Counted from the stretch's first letter, positions 1-6,351 are shown. The stretch is DNA of 8,722 nt from Phenylobacterium sp. (GCA_028291285.1 JAQGIJ010000459.1:1-8722); one strand, 5' to 3'. Notes: generated by a model not told the origin, from the sequence alone. Numbers and translations are program-made.

Positions 1-281
1 CGCTGGCGGGTCCCTTCGACTTCATCTTCATCGACGCCGACAAGGCGAGCTACCCGGCCTATTTCGAGTGGTCGCTGAGGCTGTCGCGCCCCGGCTCGGT
101 GATCGTCGTCGACAACGTGGTGCGCGCCGGCCGCGTGCTCCACCCGCAGGGCGACCCCAACGCCGACGGCGTGCGCCGGATGAACGCCCTGATCGCCGCC
201 GAGCCGCGGGTCACCGCCACCGCGGTGCAGACCGTCGGCTCCAAGGGCTGGGACGGCTTCTGCCTGATCCGGGTGTCCTGA
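1..281 (+). CDS. O-methyltransferase, family 3 (caffeoyl-CoA OMT-like), 3' end only
   Basis: This is the last 92 codons of a SAM-dependent O-methyltransferase, read in the frame starting at base 3 and ending at TGA 279-281; the 5' part lies outside the window. The visible part shows the family's late landmarks: FDFIFIDADK (metal-binding Asp and the Lys beside it), then PGSVIVVDNVVRAGRV with the second metal-binding Asp-Asn pair, and the closing strand GSKGWDGFCLIRV. These match the divalent-metal-dependent class (PF01596), which methylates catechol-type hydroxyls in plants and various small molecules in bacteria. The natural substrate cannot be told from this fragment, and the SAM-binding glycine motif is outside the window. 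A second in-frame stop (TAG 288-290) follows the TGA. The gene converges on the - strand dehydrogenase with only 5 bases between stop codons. The family call is firm; the role is open. Confidence 0.88.
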   Translation, partial: LAGPFDFIFIDADKASYPAYFEWSLRLSRPGSVIVVDNVVRAGRVLHPQGDPNADGVRRMNALIAAEPRVTATAVQTVGSKGWDGFCLIRVS

Positions 282-286
282 TCTAG

Positions 287-1273
287 CTAGAGCATCGCCG
301 GGATCACCCGGTCCGGCGGGCGGTGGCCGTCCATCCAGGTGCGGATGTTGATGATCACCTTTTCGCCCATGTCGATCCGCGCCTCGATGGTGGCCGAGCC
401 CATGTGCGGCAGGAGCACGGCGTTCGGCAGCTTCAGCAGCTTCGGATTGATCGCCGGCTCGAACTCGAACACGTCCAGGCCCACGCCGGCGACGGCGCCC
501 TTGGCCAGCAGGTCCGCCAGCGCATTCTCGTCGATGATCTCGCCGCGGGCGGTGTTCACCACGATGGCGTGCGGCTGCAGCAGCTTGAGCCGCCGGGCCG
601 AGAGCAGATGGTAGGTGGCGGGCGTATGCGGCGAGTGGACCGAGATGATGTCCATCCTGGCCAGCATCTGGTCGAGGCTCTCCCAGTAGGTGGCCTCCAG
701 CTCCTCGGCGATGCGCAGGCTGACCGGCTTGCGGTTGTGATAGTGGATTTGCAGGCCGAAGGCCTTGGCGCGCCGGGCCACCGCCTGGCCGATCCGGCCC
801 ATGCCGATGATGCCCAGCCGCTTGCCGGTGATCCGCCGGCCGAGCATCCAGGTCGGCGCCCAGCCCTGGAAGCCGCCGCCCTGCGCCAGGTTGGCGCCCT
901 CCACGAGCCGGCGGGCCACGGCCATGATCAGCGCCATGGTCAGGTCCGCGGTGTCCTCCGTCAGCACGCCCGGCGTGTTGGTCACCGTGATCCCCCGCTC
1001 GGTGGCGGCGATCACGTCGATGTGGTCCACGCCGGCGCCGAAGTTGGCGATCAGCTTGAGCTGCGGCCCGGCCTTGGCGATGAGCTCGCCGTCGATCCGG
1101 TCGGTGATGGTGGGCGCGAGCACATCGGCGCGGGTCACCGCCTGCTCCAGCTCGGCGCGCGTCATGGGCGCGTCGGTGAGATTGAGCTCGGTGTCGAACA
1201 GCTCGCGCATCCGGGTCTCCACCGGGTCCGGCAGTTTGCGCGTGACGATGACTTTCGGCTTGCGGGCTGCCAT
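287..1273 (-). CDS. D-2-hydroxyacid dehydrogenase (glyoxylate/hydroxypyruvate reductase type)
   Basis: A 328-residue protein, full length for the D-isomer-specific 2-hydroxyacid dehydrogenase family. The split substrate domain (about 1-100 and 300-328) surrounds a Rossmann domain with the dinucleotide motif GMGRIG at 157-162. The catalytic triad is complete and correctly spaced: Arg243 in VNTARGE, Glu272 in DVFEFEP, and His290 in LLPHMGSAT. After the second Rossmann strand the sequence is HYHNRKP, with Asn-Arg where NAD-dependent members carry Asp, which suggests NADPH preference. The likely reaction is reduction of glyoxylate to glycolate or hydroxypyruvate to D-glycerate; which one is not decidable here. 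The ATG at 1273 is chosen because the family N-terminus begins just before the KVIVTRKLP strand. No convincing Shine-Dalgarno sequence precedes it; instead there is a 16-base tandem repeat. The gene stands alone, convergent with the methyltransferase and divergent from the SH3 protein gene. Confidence 0.92.
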   Translation of the reverse strand: MAARKPKVIVTRKLPDPVETRMRELFDTELNLTDAPMTRAELEQAVTRADVLAPTITDRIDGELIAKAGPQLKLIANFGAGVDHIDVIAATERGITVTNTPGVLTEDTADLTMALIMAVARRLVEGANLAQGGGFQGWAPTWMLGRRITGKRLGIIGMGRIGQAVARRAKAFGLQIHYHNRKPVSLRIAEELEATYWESLDQMLARMDIISVHSPHTPATYHLLSARRLKLLQPHAIVVNTARGEIIDENALADLLAKGAVAGVGLDVFEFEPAINPKLLKLPNAVLLPHMGSATIEARIDMGEKVIINIRTWMDGHRPPDRVIPAML

Positions 1274-1305
1274 GGGCGATCTGAATAAGGGGCGATCTGA
1301 AAAGG
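1274..1305. repeat. Two-copy 16-base tandem repeat abutting a start codon
   Basis: GGGCGATCTGAATAAG (1274-1289) is followed directly by GGGCGATCTGAAAAGG (1290-1305), 14 of 16 bases identical. It lies in the untranslated leader or promoter of the - strand dehydrogenase, immediately upstream of its ATG, and replaces the place where a ribosome-binding site would be expected. The repeat is directly visible; any regulatory role is a guess. Confidence 0.7.
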
Positions 1306-1317
1306 GGACCTCAAGGG

Positions 1318-1336
1318 GCGCCGGCGTCGCCGGCGC
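1318..1336. promoter_or_regulatory. Perfect 19-base palindrome in divergent intergenic region
   Basis: GCGCCGGCG-T-CGCCGGCGC is a perfect inverted repeat with 9-base arms around a single T. It sits midway between the dehydrogenase start (1273, - strand) and the SH3 protein start (1399, + strand). A regulator-binding site for either or both promoters is possible, and so is an RNA hairpin. In such GC-rich DNA, short GC palindromes also arise by chance, and no run of T follows that would make it an intrinsic terminator. Confidence 0.4.
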
Positions 1337-1398
1337 TGTCGAGCTCTTCGAGAACCTCTAGCAAAGCGGCCCGGGGCGGCCAAGGCGAGGCGGAGCGG

Positions 1399-1968
1399 AT
1401 GGAGCAAGGTAAGCGGGCGCAGCTCGCGGCGGCGGCGCTCGGGCTGGCGACTGCCCTGACGATGGGCGCGCACGCCGCAGCCCCCGCGGGCGCCCCGGTC
1501 GGCGCCGACCGGCCGACGCCCTCGGGCCTGCCGGTGCCGCGCTACGTTTCGCTGAAGTTCGACAAGGTCAACGCCCGCGCGGGGCCGGGCGACGACCACC
1601 GGCTCCTGTGGGTCTACCGGGTGCGCGGGCTGCCGGTCCAGGTGGTGGCTGAGACCGCGGAGTGGCGGCGCGTCTGCGATCCCGACGGCGAGCTCGCCTG
1701 GGTGCACAAGCGCACCACCGACGGCCGGCGCATGACCATCAACATGAGCCTGACGCCCGCGCCCTTGCGCCGCAGGCCGAAGGACGCCTCCCGCGCGGCC
1801 GCCTATCTGAAGCCGCGCGCCATGGCCGCGCTGGTGCGCTGCGAAAAGGACTGGTGCCGGGTGCGTGCCGACGAGGCCACCGGCTGGGTCCATTCGGGCG
1901 AGCTCTGGGGCACGTCCGAGGCCGTTCAGTGCCGGCCGGGGCAAACCCAGACCAGCCTCGGGCGTTGA
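1399..1968 (+). CDS. Exported SH3-like domain protein
   Basis: A 189-residue protein with a Sec-type signal peptide: charged start (MEQGKR), hydrophobic stretch about 8-22, and an AHA cleavage site near residue 26. Two bacterial SH3-like units follow. The first (about 44-105) has the typical VNARAGPG entry, a hydrophobic core, and WRRVCDPDGELAWVHK. The second (about 120-170) ends CRVRADEATGWVHSGELWG. This matches the SH3_4 type (PF06347) common in Alphaproteobacteria, usually periplasmic and presumed to bind peptidoglycan or protein partners; function is not established. Four cysteines in the mature part (93, 148, 153, 178) could form disulfides in the periplasm. A GAGG at 1387-1390, eight bases before the ATG, serves as ribosome-binding site. 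It lies 56 bases upstream of fabA on the same strand, so co-transcription is possible, though no functional link is evident. Confidence 0.82.
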   Translation: MEQGKRAQLAAAALGLATALTMGAHAAAPAGAPVGADRPTPSGLPVPRYVSLKFDKVNARAGPGDDHRLLWVYRVRGLPVQVVAETAEWRRVCDPDGELAWVHKRTTDGRRMTINMSLTPAPLRRRPKDASRAAAYLKPRAMAALVRCEKDWCRVRADEATGWVHSGELWGTSEAVQCRPGQTQTSLGR

Positions 1969-2024
1969 GCCCCTCGTCCGGCTCGTGATAGGGCCTGACG
2001 CTCTTTTTCTCGAGGCCGCCTCAC

Positions 2025-2564
2025 ATGAGCACTGCCACCGCCGTCGCGCCGACCCGTCCTTCGAGCTTCAACAAGGAGGACCTGCTGACCTGCGCCCGCG
2101 GCGACATGTTCGGTCCGGGCAACGCCCAGCTGCCGGCGCCGCCGATGCTGATGTTCGACCGCATCGTGCGGGTCACCGCCGACGGCGGGGCCCACGGCAG
2201 AGGCTATCTCGAGGCCGAGCTCGACATCAGCGAAGACCTCTGGTTCTTCGCCTGCCACTTCATCGGCGATCCCGTCATGCCAGGCTGCCTGGGCCTGGAC
2301 GCCATGTGGCAGCTGGTGGGATTCTTCCTCGGCTGGTCCGGCGCGCCGGGCCGCGGCCGGGCGTTGGGCGTCGGCGAGGTGAAGTTCACCGGCCAGGTCA
2401 CGCCGACGGTCAAGAAGCTAGTCTACAAGATAGACCTGAAGCGTGTGATCATGCGCAAGCTCGTCATGGGCGTGGGCGACGGGCTACTCGAGGCGGACGG
2501 CAAACCCATCTACGAAGCGAAGGACTTGCGGGTGGGGCTGTTCGCCGCCCAGGACCTGACCTGA
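2025..2564 (+). CDS. fabA: FabA, 3-hydroxydecanoyl-ACP dehydratase/isomerase
   Basis: A 179-residue protein, close to the family's usual 170-175. It dehydrates 3-hydroxydecanoyl-ACP and isomerises trans-2- to cis-3-decenoyl-ACP, the branch point of oxygen-independent unsaturated fatty acid synthesis in the cytoplasm. The catalytic pair is present: His78 in [15 protein letters not shown] and Asp92 in CLGLDAMWQ, 14 residues apart as in E. coli (His70, Asp84). The [15 protein letters not shown] helix and the late GEVKFTGQV strand distinguish it from the dehydratase-only FabZ. The start ATG at 2025 has GAGG at 2012-2015, nine bases upstream. An N-terminal extension of some eight residues relative to E. 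coli is ordinary for Alphaproteobacteria. fabB follows after 31 bases, the classical fabA-fabB pair. Confidence 0.97.
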   Translation: MSTATAVAPTRPSSFNKEDLLTCARGDMFGPGNAQLPAPPMLMFDRIVRVTADGGAHGRGYLEAELDISEDLWFFACHFIGDPVMPGCLGLDAMWQLVGFFLGWSGAPGRGRALGVGEVKFTGQVTPTVKKLVYKIDLKRVIMRKLVMGVGDGLLEADGKPIYEAKDLRVGLFAAQDLT

Positions 2565-2582
2565 GCTGTCGACCACAGGGAC

Positions 2583-2587
2583 GGAGG
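2583..2587 (+). promoter_or_regulatory. Shine-Dalgarno of fabB
   Basis: GGAGG ends eight bases before the fabB ATG at 2596. It is the strongest ribosome-binding site in this cluster and fixes the fabB start. Confidence 0.75.
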
Positions 2588-2595
2588 AAGACCTG

Positions 2596-3807
2596 ATGCG
2601 CCGTGTGGCCGTCACCGGAATGGGCATCGTGTCGTCCATCGGCGCCAACGCCGACGAGGTGCTGTCCTCCCTGCGTGAGGCCAGGAGCGGCGTCACCGCC
2701 GCGCCGGAGTACGCCGAGCTCGGCTTCCGCTGCCAGGTGCACGCCGCCCCGCAGATCGACTGGGAGGCCATGGTCGACCGGCGCGCGGCCCGCTTCCTGG
2801 CCCAGGGGACCGCCTATGGCCACATCGCCATGGAGCAGGCGATCGCCGATGCGGGCCTGGAGGTTGGCGAGGTCAGCCACGAGCGCACCGGCCTGATCGT
2901 CGGCTCCGGCGGGCCCTCCACCCGCACCATCGTCGAGGCGGCGGAGACGGCGCGGACCCGCGGGCCCAAGCGCATCGGCCCCTTCGCCGTGCCCAAGGCG
3001 ATGAGCTCGGGGCCGTCGGCGACGCTGGCCACCTGGTTCAAGATCCGCGGCCTCAACTTCTCCATCTCCTCGGCCTGCGCGACCTCGACCCACTGCATCG
3101 GCGTCGGCTTCGAGCAGATCGCCATGGGCAAGCAGGACGTGGTCTTCGCCGGCGGCGTGGAGGAGCTCGACTGGACGCTCTCGGTGATGTTCGACGCCAT
3201 GGGCGCCATGAGCACCGGCTTCAACGACCGGCCCGCGGTCGCCAGCCGCGCCTACGACAGGGACCGCGACGGCTTCGTCATCGCCGGCGGCGCGGGCGTC
3301 GTGGTGCTGGAGGAGCTGGAGCGGGCGAAGGCCCGCGGCGCGAAAATCTACGGCGAGATCGTCGGCTACTGCGCCAACTCGGACGGCTTCGACATGGTGG
3401 CGCCCTCCGGCGAGGGCGCGGCGCGCTGCATGACGATCGCCCTCGACCAGGCCGGCGGGCGCGCCGTCGACTACCTCAACCCGCACGGCACCTCGACCCC
3501 GGTGGGCGACCTCAAGGAGATGGAGGCGGTGCGCCAGGTGTTCGGCGAGAGGTCCCCGCTGATCTCCTCGACCAAGTCGCTGACCGGCCACAGCCTGGGG
3601 GCGGCGGGCGCGCAGGAGGCGATCTACAGCCTGCTGATGCTCAACCACGGCTTCGCCTGCGAGAGCGCGCACATCGAAAACCTCGACCTGGCCTTCGCCG
3701 ACCTGCCGATCGTCCGTCAACGGATGGACCGCGAGCTGACCACGGTGATGTCCAACTCCTTCGGCTTCGGCGGCACCAACGGCTGCCTGGTGATGAGCCG
3801 GGCGTAG
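2596..3807 (+). CDS. fabB: FabB, beta-ketoacyl-ACP synthase I
   Basis: A 403-residue thiolase-fold condensing enzyme that extends acyl-ACP with malonyl-ACP and is needed for elongating the cis-unsaturated products of FabA. The Cys-His-His active site is complete: Cys161 in SSACATSTHCIG, His297 in NPHGTSTPVGD, and His332 in STKSLTGHSLGAAGAQ, with the conserved Lys327. The C-terminal SNSFGFGGTNGCLVM glycine loop is intact. Length, active-site positions two residues or less from E. coli FabB (163, 298, 333), and adjacency to fabA favour FabB over FabF. The start begins directly with RRVAVTGMGIVS, as usual. The gene is transcribed with fabA. Downstream, 149 bases with a hairpin and short repeats separate it from the enoyl reductase gene. 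Confidence 0.97.
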   Translation: MRRVAVTGMGIVSSIGANADEVLSSLREARSGVTAAPEYAELGFRCQVHAAPQIDWEAMVDRRAARFLAQGTAYGHIAMEQAIADAGLEVGEVSHERTGLIVGSGGPSTRTIVEAAETARTRGPKRIGPFAVPKAMSSGPSATLATWFKIRGLNFSISSACATSTHCIGVGFEQIAMGKQDVVFAGGVEELDWTLSVMFDAMGAMSTGFNDRPAVASRAYDRDRDGFVIAGGAGVVVLEELERAKARGAKIYGEIVGYCANSDGFDMVAPSGEGAARCMTIALDQAGGRAVDYLNPHGTSTPVGDLKEMEAVRQVFGERSPLISSTKSLTGHSLGAAGAQEAIYSLLMLNHGFACESAHIENLDLAFADLPIVRQRMDRELTTVMSNSFGFGGTNGCLVMSRA

Positions 3808-3829
3808 GCCCTGTCCATTCCGCGCCTCG

Positions 3830-3851
3830 ACCTCCCGGCGAAGCGGGAGGT
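3830..3851 (+). terminator. Strong hairpin after fabB, possible terminator or processing site
   Basis: ACCTCCCG (3830-3837), a GCGAAG loop, and CGGGAGGT (3844-3851) form a perfect 8-base-pair stem; a further three pairs (CTC 3826-3828 with GAG 3854-3856) can form beyond a small internal loop. It lies 22 bases after the fabB stop. No T-run follows on either strand, so it is not a textbook intrinsic terminator. It may attenuate transcription, protect the fabA-fabB mRNA end, or be part of a scattered intergenic repeat family. Confidence 0.45.
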
Positions 3852-3870
3852 AGGAGCATCCGCGATAAAC

Positions 3871-3900
3871 GGGATGACGGGGAAATGTTGCGGGGATGAC
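3871..3900. repeat. GGGATGAC direct repeat between fabB and fabI
   Basis: GGGATGAC occurs at 3871-3878 and again at 3893-3900, a 22-base period, each copy preceded by a further C or G. Together with the hairpin just upstream it makes this gap the most structured intergenic stretch in the window. The repeat is seen; whether it is an operator or part of a dispersed element is unknown. Confidence 0.45.
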
Positions 3901-3942
3901 AGCGAACGCCGGATCGTCCACAACCCGGCCGCAAGCACGACC

Positions 3943-3948
3943 AGGGAG
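3943..3948 (+). promoter_or_regulatory. Shine-Dalgarno deciding the fabI start
   Basis: AGGGAG at 3943-3948 sits eight bases before GTG 3957, an ideal spacing. The earlier in-frame GTG at 3948 overlaps this site, and the ATG at 3975 has no such site, so GTG 3957 is preferred. Confidence 0.6.
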
Positions 3949-3956
3949 TGGGACGC

Positions 3957-4775
3957 GTGGCCGACGACTATCAGATGCCCAAGGGCGAGCTGATGAAGGG
4001 CAAGCGGGGGGTGGTGACCGGCGTCGCCAACCACCAGTCGATCGCCTGGGGCATCGCCTCGCAGCTGGCCGCCCAGGGCGCGGAGATGGCCTTCCTGCAC
4101 CTGCCCGGCATGGAGCGGCGCGTCCAGCCGCTGGCCGATAGCGCCGGCGTCAAGGTCCTGGCGCCCATGGACGTCACCGACGACGCCGCGATGGACCAGG
4201 CCTTCGCCGCGGTGAAGGACGCCTTCGGGACCATCGACTTCTTCGTCCACGCCATCGCCTTCGCCAACAAGGACGAGCTGAAGGGCTCGTTCGTGGAGAA
4301 CACCACCCGCGAGGGCTTCCTGCGGGCGATGAACATCTCCGCCTTCAGCTTCGTGGACTGCGCCCGGCGCGCGGCCGAGCTGATGCCCGACGGCGGGGCG
4401 ATCGTCACCCTCACCTACATGGGCTCGGAGCGGGCGATCCCGAACTACAACACCATGGGGGTGGCCAAGGCGGCGCTGGAGAGCGCCACCCGCTACGCCG
4501 CCCGCGACCTGGGGCCGAAAGGGATCCGGGTCAACGCCATCTCCCCGGGGGCCATGCGCACCCTGTCGCTCGCCGGCATCCAGGGCGGGCGCGGCATGCT
4601 GGCCAAGGGCCGCTCGCTCTCGGCGATGAAGGAGGACACCTCCATGGAGGGCGTCGCCGGCTGCGCGCTCTGGCTGCTCTCCGACCTCGGCAAGTCCACC
4701 ACCGGCGAGGTGATCCACGTCGACGCCGGCTTCCACATCATGGGCTTCTCGGACGACGAGGCCGGCGAGGGCTGA
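3957..4775 (+). CDS. fabI: FabI-like enoyl-ACP reductase (divergent)
   Basis: A 272-residue short-chain dehydrogenase of the FabI type, which reduces trans-2-enoyl-ACP in the last step of each elongation cycle. Numbering from GTG 3957, the cofactor loop is GVANHQSIAWGIA (22-34), and the active site has Tyr154, Tyr164 and Lys171 in LTYMGSERAIPNYNTMGVAK, matching E. coli Tyr146, Tyr156 and Lys163. The C-terminal GEVIHVDAGFHIMGF is typical. Oddities: after the second strand the usual FTYQ is replaced by FLHLPGMERRV, one residue shorter; the E. coli Gly93 position is Ala101; the Phe203 position is Gly211; and the substrate-loop region 209-230 differs from ordinary FabI. It may be a second FabI isoform devoted to the fabA-fabB branch rather than the main reductase. 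It sits 13 bases before the monooxygenase gene and probably shares a transcript with it. GTG 3948 and ATG 3975 are alternative starts. Confidence 0.88.
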   Translation: MADDYQMPKGELMKGKRGVVTGVANHQSIAWGIASQLAAQGAEMAFLHLPGMERRVQPLADSAGVKVLAPMDVTDDAAMDQAFAAVKDAFGTIDFFVHAIAFANKDELKGSFVENTTREGFLRAMNISAFSFVDCARRAAELMPDGGAIVTLTYMGSERAIPNYNTMGVAKAALESATRYAARDLGPKGIRVNAISPGAMRTLSLAGIQGGRGMLAKGRSLSAMKEDTSMEGVAGCALWLLSDLGKSTTGEVIHVDAGFHIMGFSDDEAGEG

Positions 4776-4788
4776 TAGGCTCGCCGCG

Positions 4789-6057
4789 ATGACCGACACC
4801 TTCGACGCCCCTCCTTTCGACGGGGACGTGATCATCGCCGGCGCCGGCATGGCCGGGGCGACCCTGGCGCTGGCGCTGAAGCAGGCGGGGCTCGAGCCTT
4901 TGCTGATCGATCCGGTGGCGTTCGAGGCCCAGCTGGCGCCGACCTTCGATGGGCGGTCCTCGGCGATCGCCTACGCCGCCTTCCGCCAGTGGCGGGCGCT
5001 GGGCCTGGCGCCCGCCCTGGAGCCGCACGCCGAGCGAATCGCCCAGATCCTGGTCACCGACGGCCGCGCGCCTGGTCCGGCGGCGGGCAAGCCCGGCCCC
5101 TTCTTCCTGCGCTTCGACGCCGCCGAGATCGCCGACCGCTCGGAGGGCGAACCGCTGGGCTACATGCTGGAGAACCGCCGCATCCGCGCGGGCCTGGCCG
5201 AGGCGGTGCAAGCGGCGGGCGTCCGGGTCCTGGCCCCGGCGCGCGTGGCCCAGGCGAGCTTCGAGGCGCGGTCCGCGAGCGTCACCCTGGCCGACGGCCG
5301 GACCTTCCGCGCGCCGCTGGTGGTGGGCGCGGAGGGCCGCGGCTCGGTGATCCGCGAGGCGGCCGGCATCGGCGCGCAAGGCTGGACCTACCGCCAGACG
5401 GGCGTGGTGGCGACGGTGAGGCTCGCGCGCCCGCACGGCGGCGTCGCCCATGAGTTCTTCCTGCCGTCGGGGCCCTTCGCCATCCTGCCGCTCACCGACC
5501 AGCGCGCCAGCCTGGTGTGGACCGAAAGCGACCGCCGCGCCGCCGCGCTGAAGGCCGCCCGGCCCGAGGTCTTCCACGCCCACCTGCAGCGCCGGATCGG
5601 CGAGCACCTGGGCGAAGCGAGCGTCGAGGGCCCGGTGTTCACCTATCCGCTGGCCCTGCAGCTGGCCGAGCGACTGGCGGGCCCGCGCGCCGCCCTGCTG
5701 GGGGACGCGGCCCACGCCGTCCATCCGATCGCCGGCCAGGGGCTGAACCTGGGCCTGAAGGGCGCCGCGGCGCTGGCCCAGACCATCGTCGACGCCGCCC
5801 GGCTGGGCGAGGACATCGGCTCGGAGGTCGTGCTCGAGCGCTACGCCGCCTGGCGGCGCTTCGACACCGTCACCCTCTCGGCCGGCATGGACGCCTTCGT
5901 GCGGCTGTTCTCCAACGACAACCCGCTGCTCCGCCTCGCCCGTGGGGCCGGCATGGCGGCGGTCAACCGCATCGGCCCGGCGCGGCGGTTCTTCATGCAC
6001 GAGGCCGGCGGCGCGGTCGGCGACCTGCCCCGGCTGCTCAAGGGCGAGACGCTCTAA
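4789..6057 (+). CDS. UbiH/UbiF/COQ6-family FAD monooxygenase
   Basis: A 422-residue flavin-dependent aromatic hydroxylase of the class that oxidises the ubiquinone ring during biosynthesis, acting at the membrane face. It opens with the FAD-binding IIAGAGMAGATLALAL (GxGxxG at 18-23) and has the middle motif VVGAEGRGSVIRE (about 178-190) and the family signature LLGDAAHAVHPIAGQGLNLGL (303-323). The HP-AGQG-NLGL form is diagnostic for the UbiH/VisC/COQ6 branch rather than general phenol hydroxylases. The middle motif has Glu where most members have Asp (GADG). Which ring position it modifies (UbiH, UbiF, UbiI or alphaproteobacterial UbiL role) cannot be told. The start is ATG 4789, 13 bases after fabI, with only a weak ribosome-binding site, suggesting read-through translation from fabI. 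Its stop is 24 bases from the stop of the convergent Trm112-like gene, with no clear terminator between. Confidence 0.88.
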   Translation: MTDTFDAPPFDGDVIIAGAGMAGATLALALKQAGLEPLLIDPVAFEAQLAPTFDGRSSAIAYAAFRQWRALGLAPALEPHAERIAQILVTDGRAPGPAAGKPGPFFLRFDAAEIADRSEGEPLGYMLENRRIRAGLAEAVQAAGVRVLAPARVAQASFEARSASVTLADGRTFRAPLVVGAEGRGSVIREAAGIGAQGWTYRQTGVVATVRLARPHGGVAHEFFLPSGPFAILPLTDQRASLVWTESDRRAAALKAARPEVFHAHLQRRIGEHLGEASVEGPVFTYPLALQLAERLAGPRAALLGDAAHAVHPIAGQGLNLGLKGAAALAQTIVDAARLGEDIGSEVVLERYAAWRRFDTVTLSAGMDAFVRLFSNDNPLLRLARGAGMAAVNRIGPARRFFMHEAGGAVGDLPRLLKGETL

Positions 6058-6081
6058 CCGCCGCCTGCCAGGGCGAAGGTC

Positions 6082-6339
6082 CTACTCTCCCTCGGCCAGC
6101 TCGCGGGCCTCCTCGGGCAGCATGATCGGCACCCCGTCGCGGATCGGATAGGCGAGCTTGGCGCCGCGGCTGATCAGCTCGCCCTTGGCGCGGTCGAACT
6201 CCAGCGGCCCGTGGGTCACCGGGCAGACCAGGACCTCCAGCAGCCGCGGGTCGACGTCGACGGCGGCGGTGTCGGAAAACGGAGGGTCGGAGACCGCCGG
6301 GTCGGAGAGTGGGGCCTCGGGGGCGCGGGGATCGCTCAT
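6082..6339 (-). CDS. Trm112-like (YcaR-type) small protein with repeat-bearing N-terminus
   Basis: An 85-residue protein whose second half (about 31-80) is a Trm112 fold (PF03966): [17 protein letters not shown], then [28 protein letters not shown]. Eukaryotic Trm112 activates methyltransferases; the bacterial short forms have no settled function, and zinc ligands are mostly absent. Here only one cysteine exists (Cys39), so a zinc site is not expected. The first 30 residues are an acidic, Pro-rich, probably disordered extension with three five-residue repeats ([15 protein letters not shown] at 12-26). No ATG, GTG or TTG lies between 6339 and the conserved core, so this extension is probably translated. 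A GAGG overlapping the stop codon of the preceding Lon-domain gene, nine bases before the ATG, points to translational coupling. It is the last gene of its - strand cluster. Confidence 0.85.
   Translation of the reverse strand: MSDPRAPEAPLSDPAVSDPPFSDTAAVDVDPRLLEVLVCPVTHGPLEFDRAKGELISRGAKLAYPIRDGVPIMLPEEARELAEGE
6262..6306 (-). repeat. Three-copy 15-base coding repeat (SDPxx)
   Basis: Within the N-terminus of the Trm112-like gene, TCCGAC recurs every 15 bases three times, encoding [10 protein letters not shown] and SDTAA. The initiating MSDP resembles a fourth, offset unit. The period is exact and in frame, so copy number could change without breaking the gene. Confidence 0.6.
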
Positions 6340-6351
6340 GGCCCAGAGCCT

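Noticed and set aside
323..1361. Several + strand open frames opposite the dehydrogenase
   Set aside because: Antisense to a complete enzyme with catalytic triad; no motif of their own.
2464..3921. A 485-codon open frame on the - strand opposite fabB
   Set aside because: It is antisense to a clearly conserved gene and has the low-complexity Ala/Arg/Gly/His composition typical of antisense frames in GC-rich DNA, with no recognisable domain.
3717..6000. Long - strand open frames opposite fabI and the monooxygenase (up to 420 codons)
   Set aside because: Same compositional artefact; the + strand frames carry complete catalytic motifs and the antisense frames have none.
6058..6081. Possible terminator between the convergent monooxygenase and Trm112-like genes
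   Set aside because: Only a very short imperfect stem can be drawn in these 24 bases and there is no T-run, so it was not annotated.
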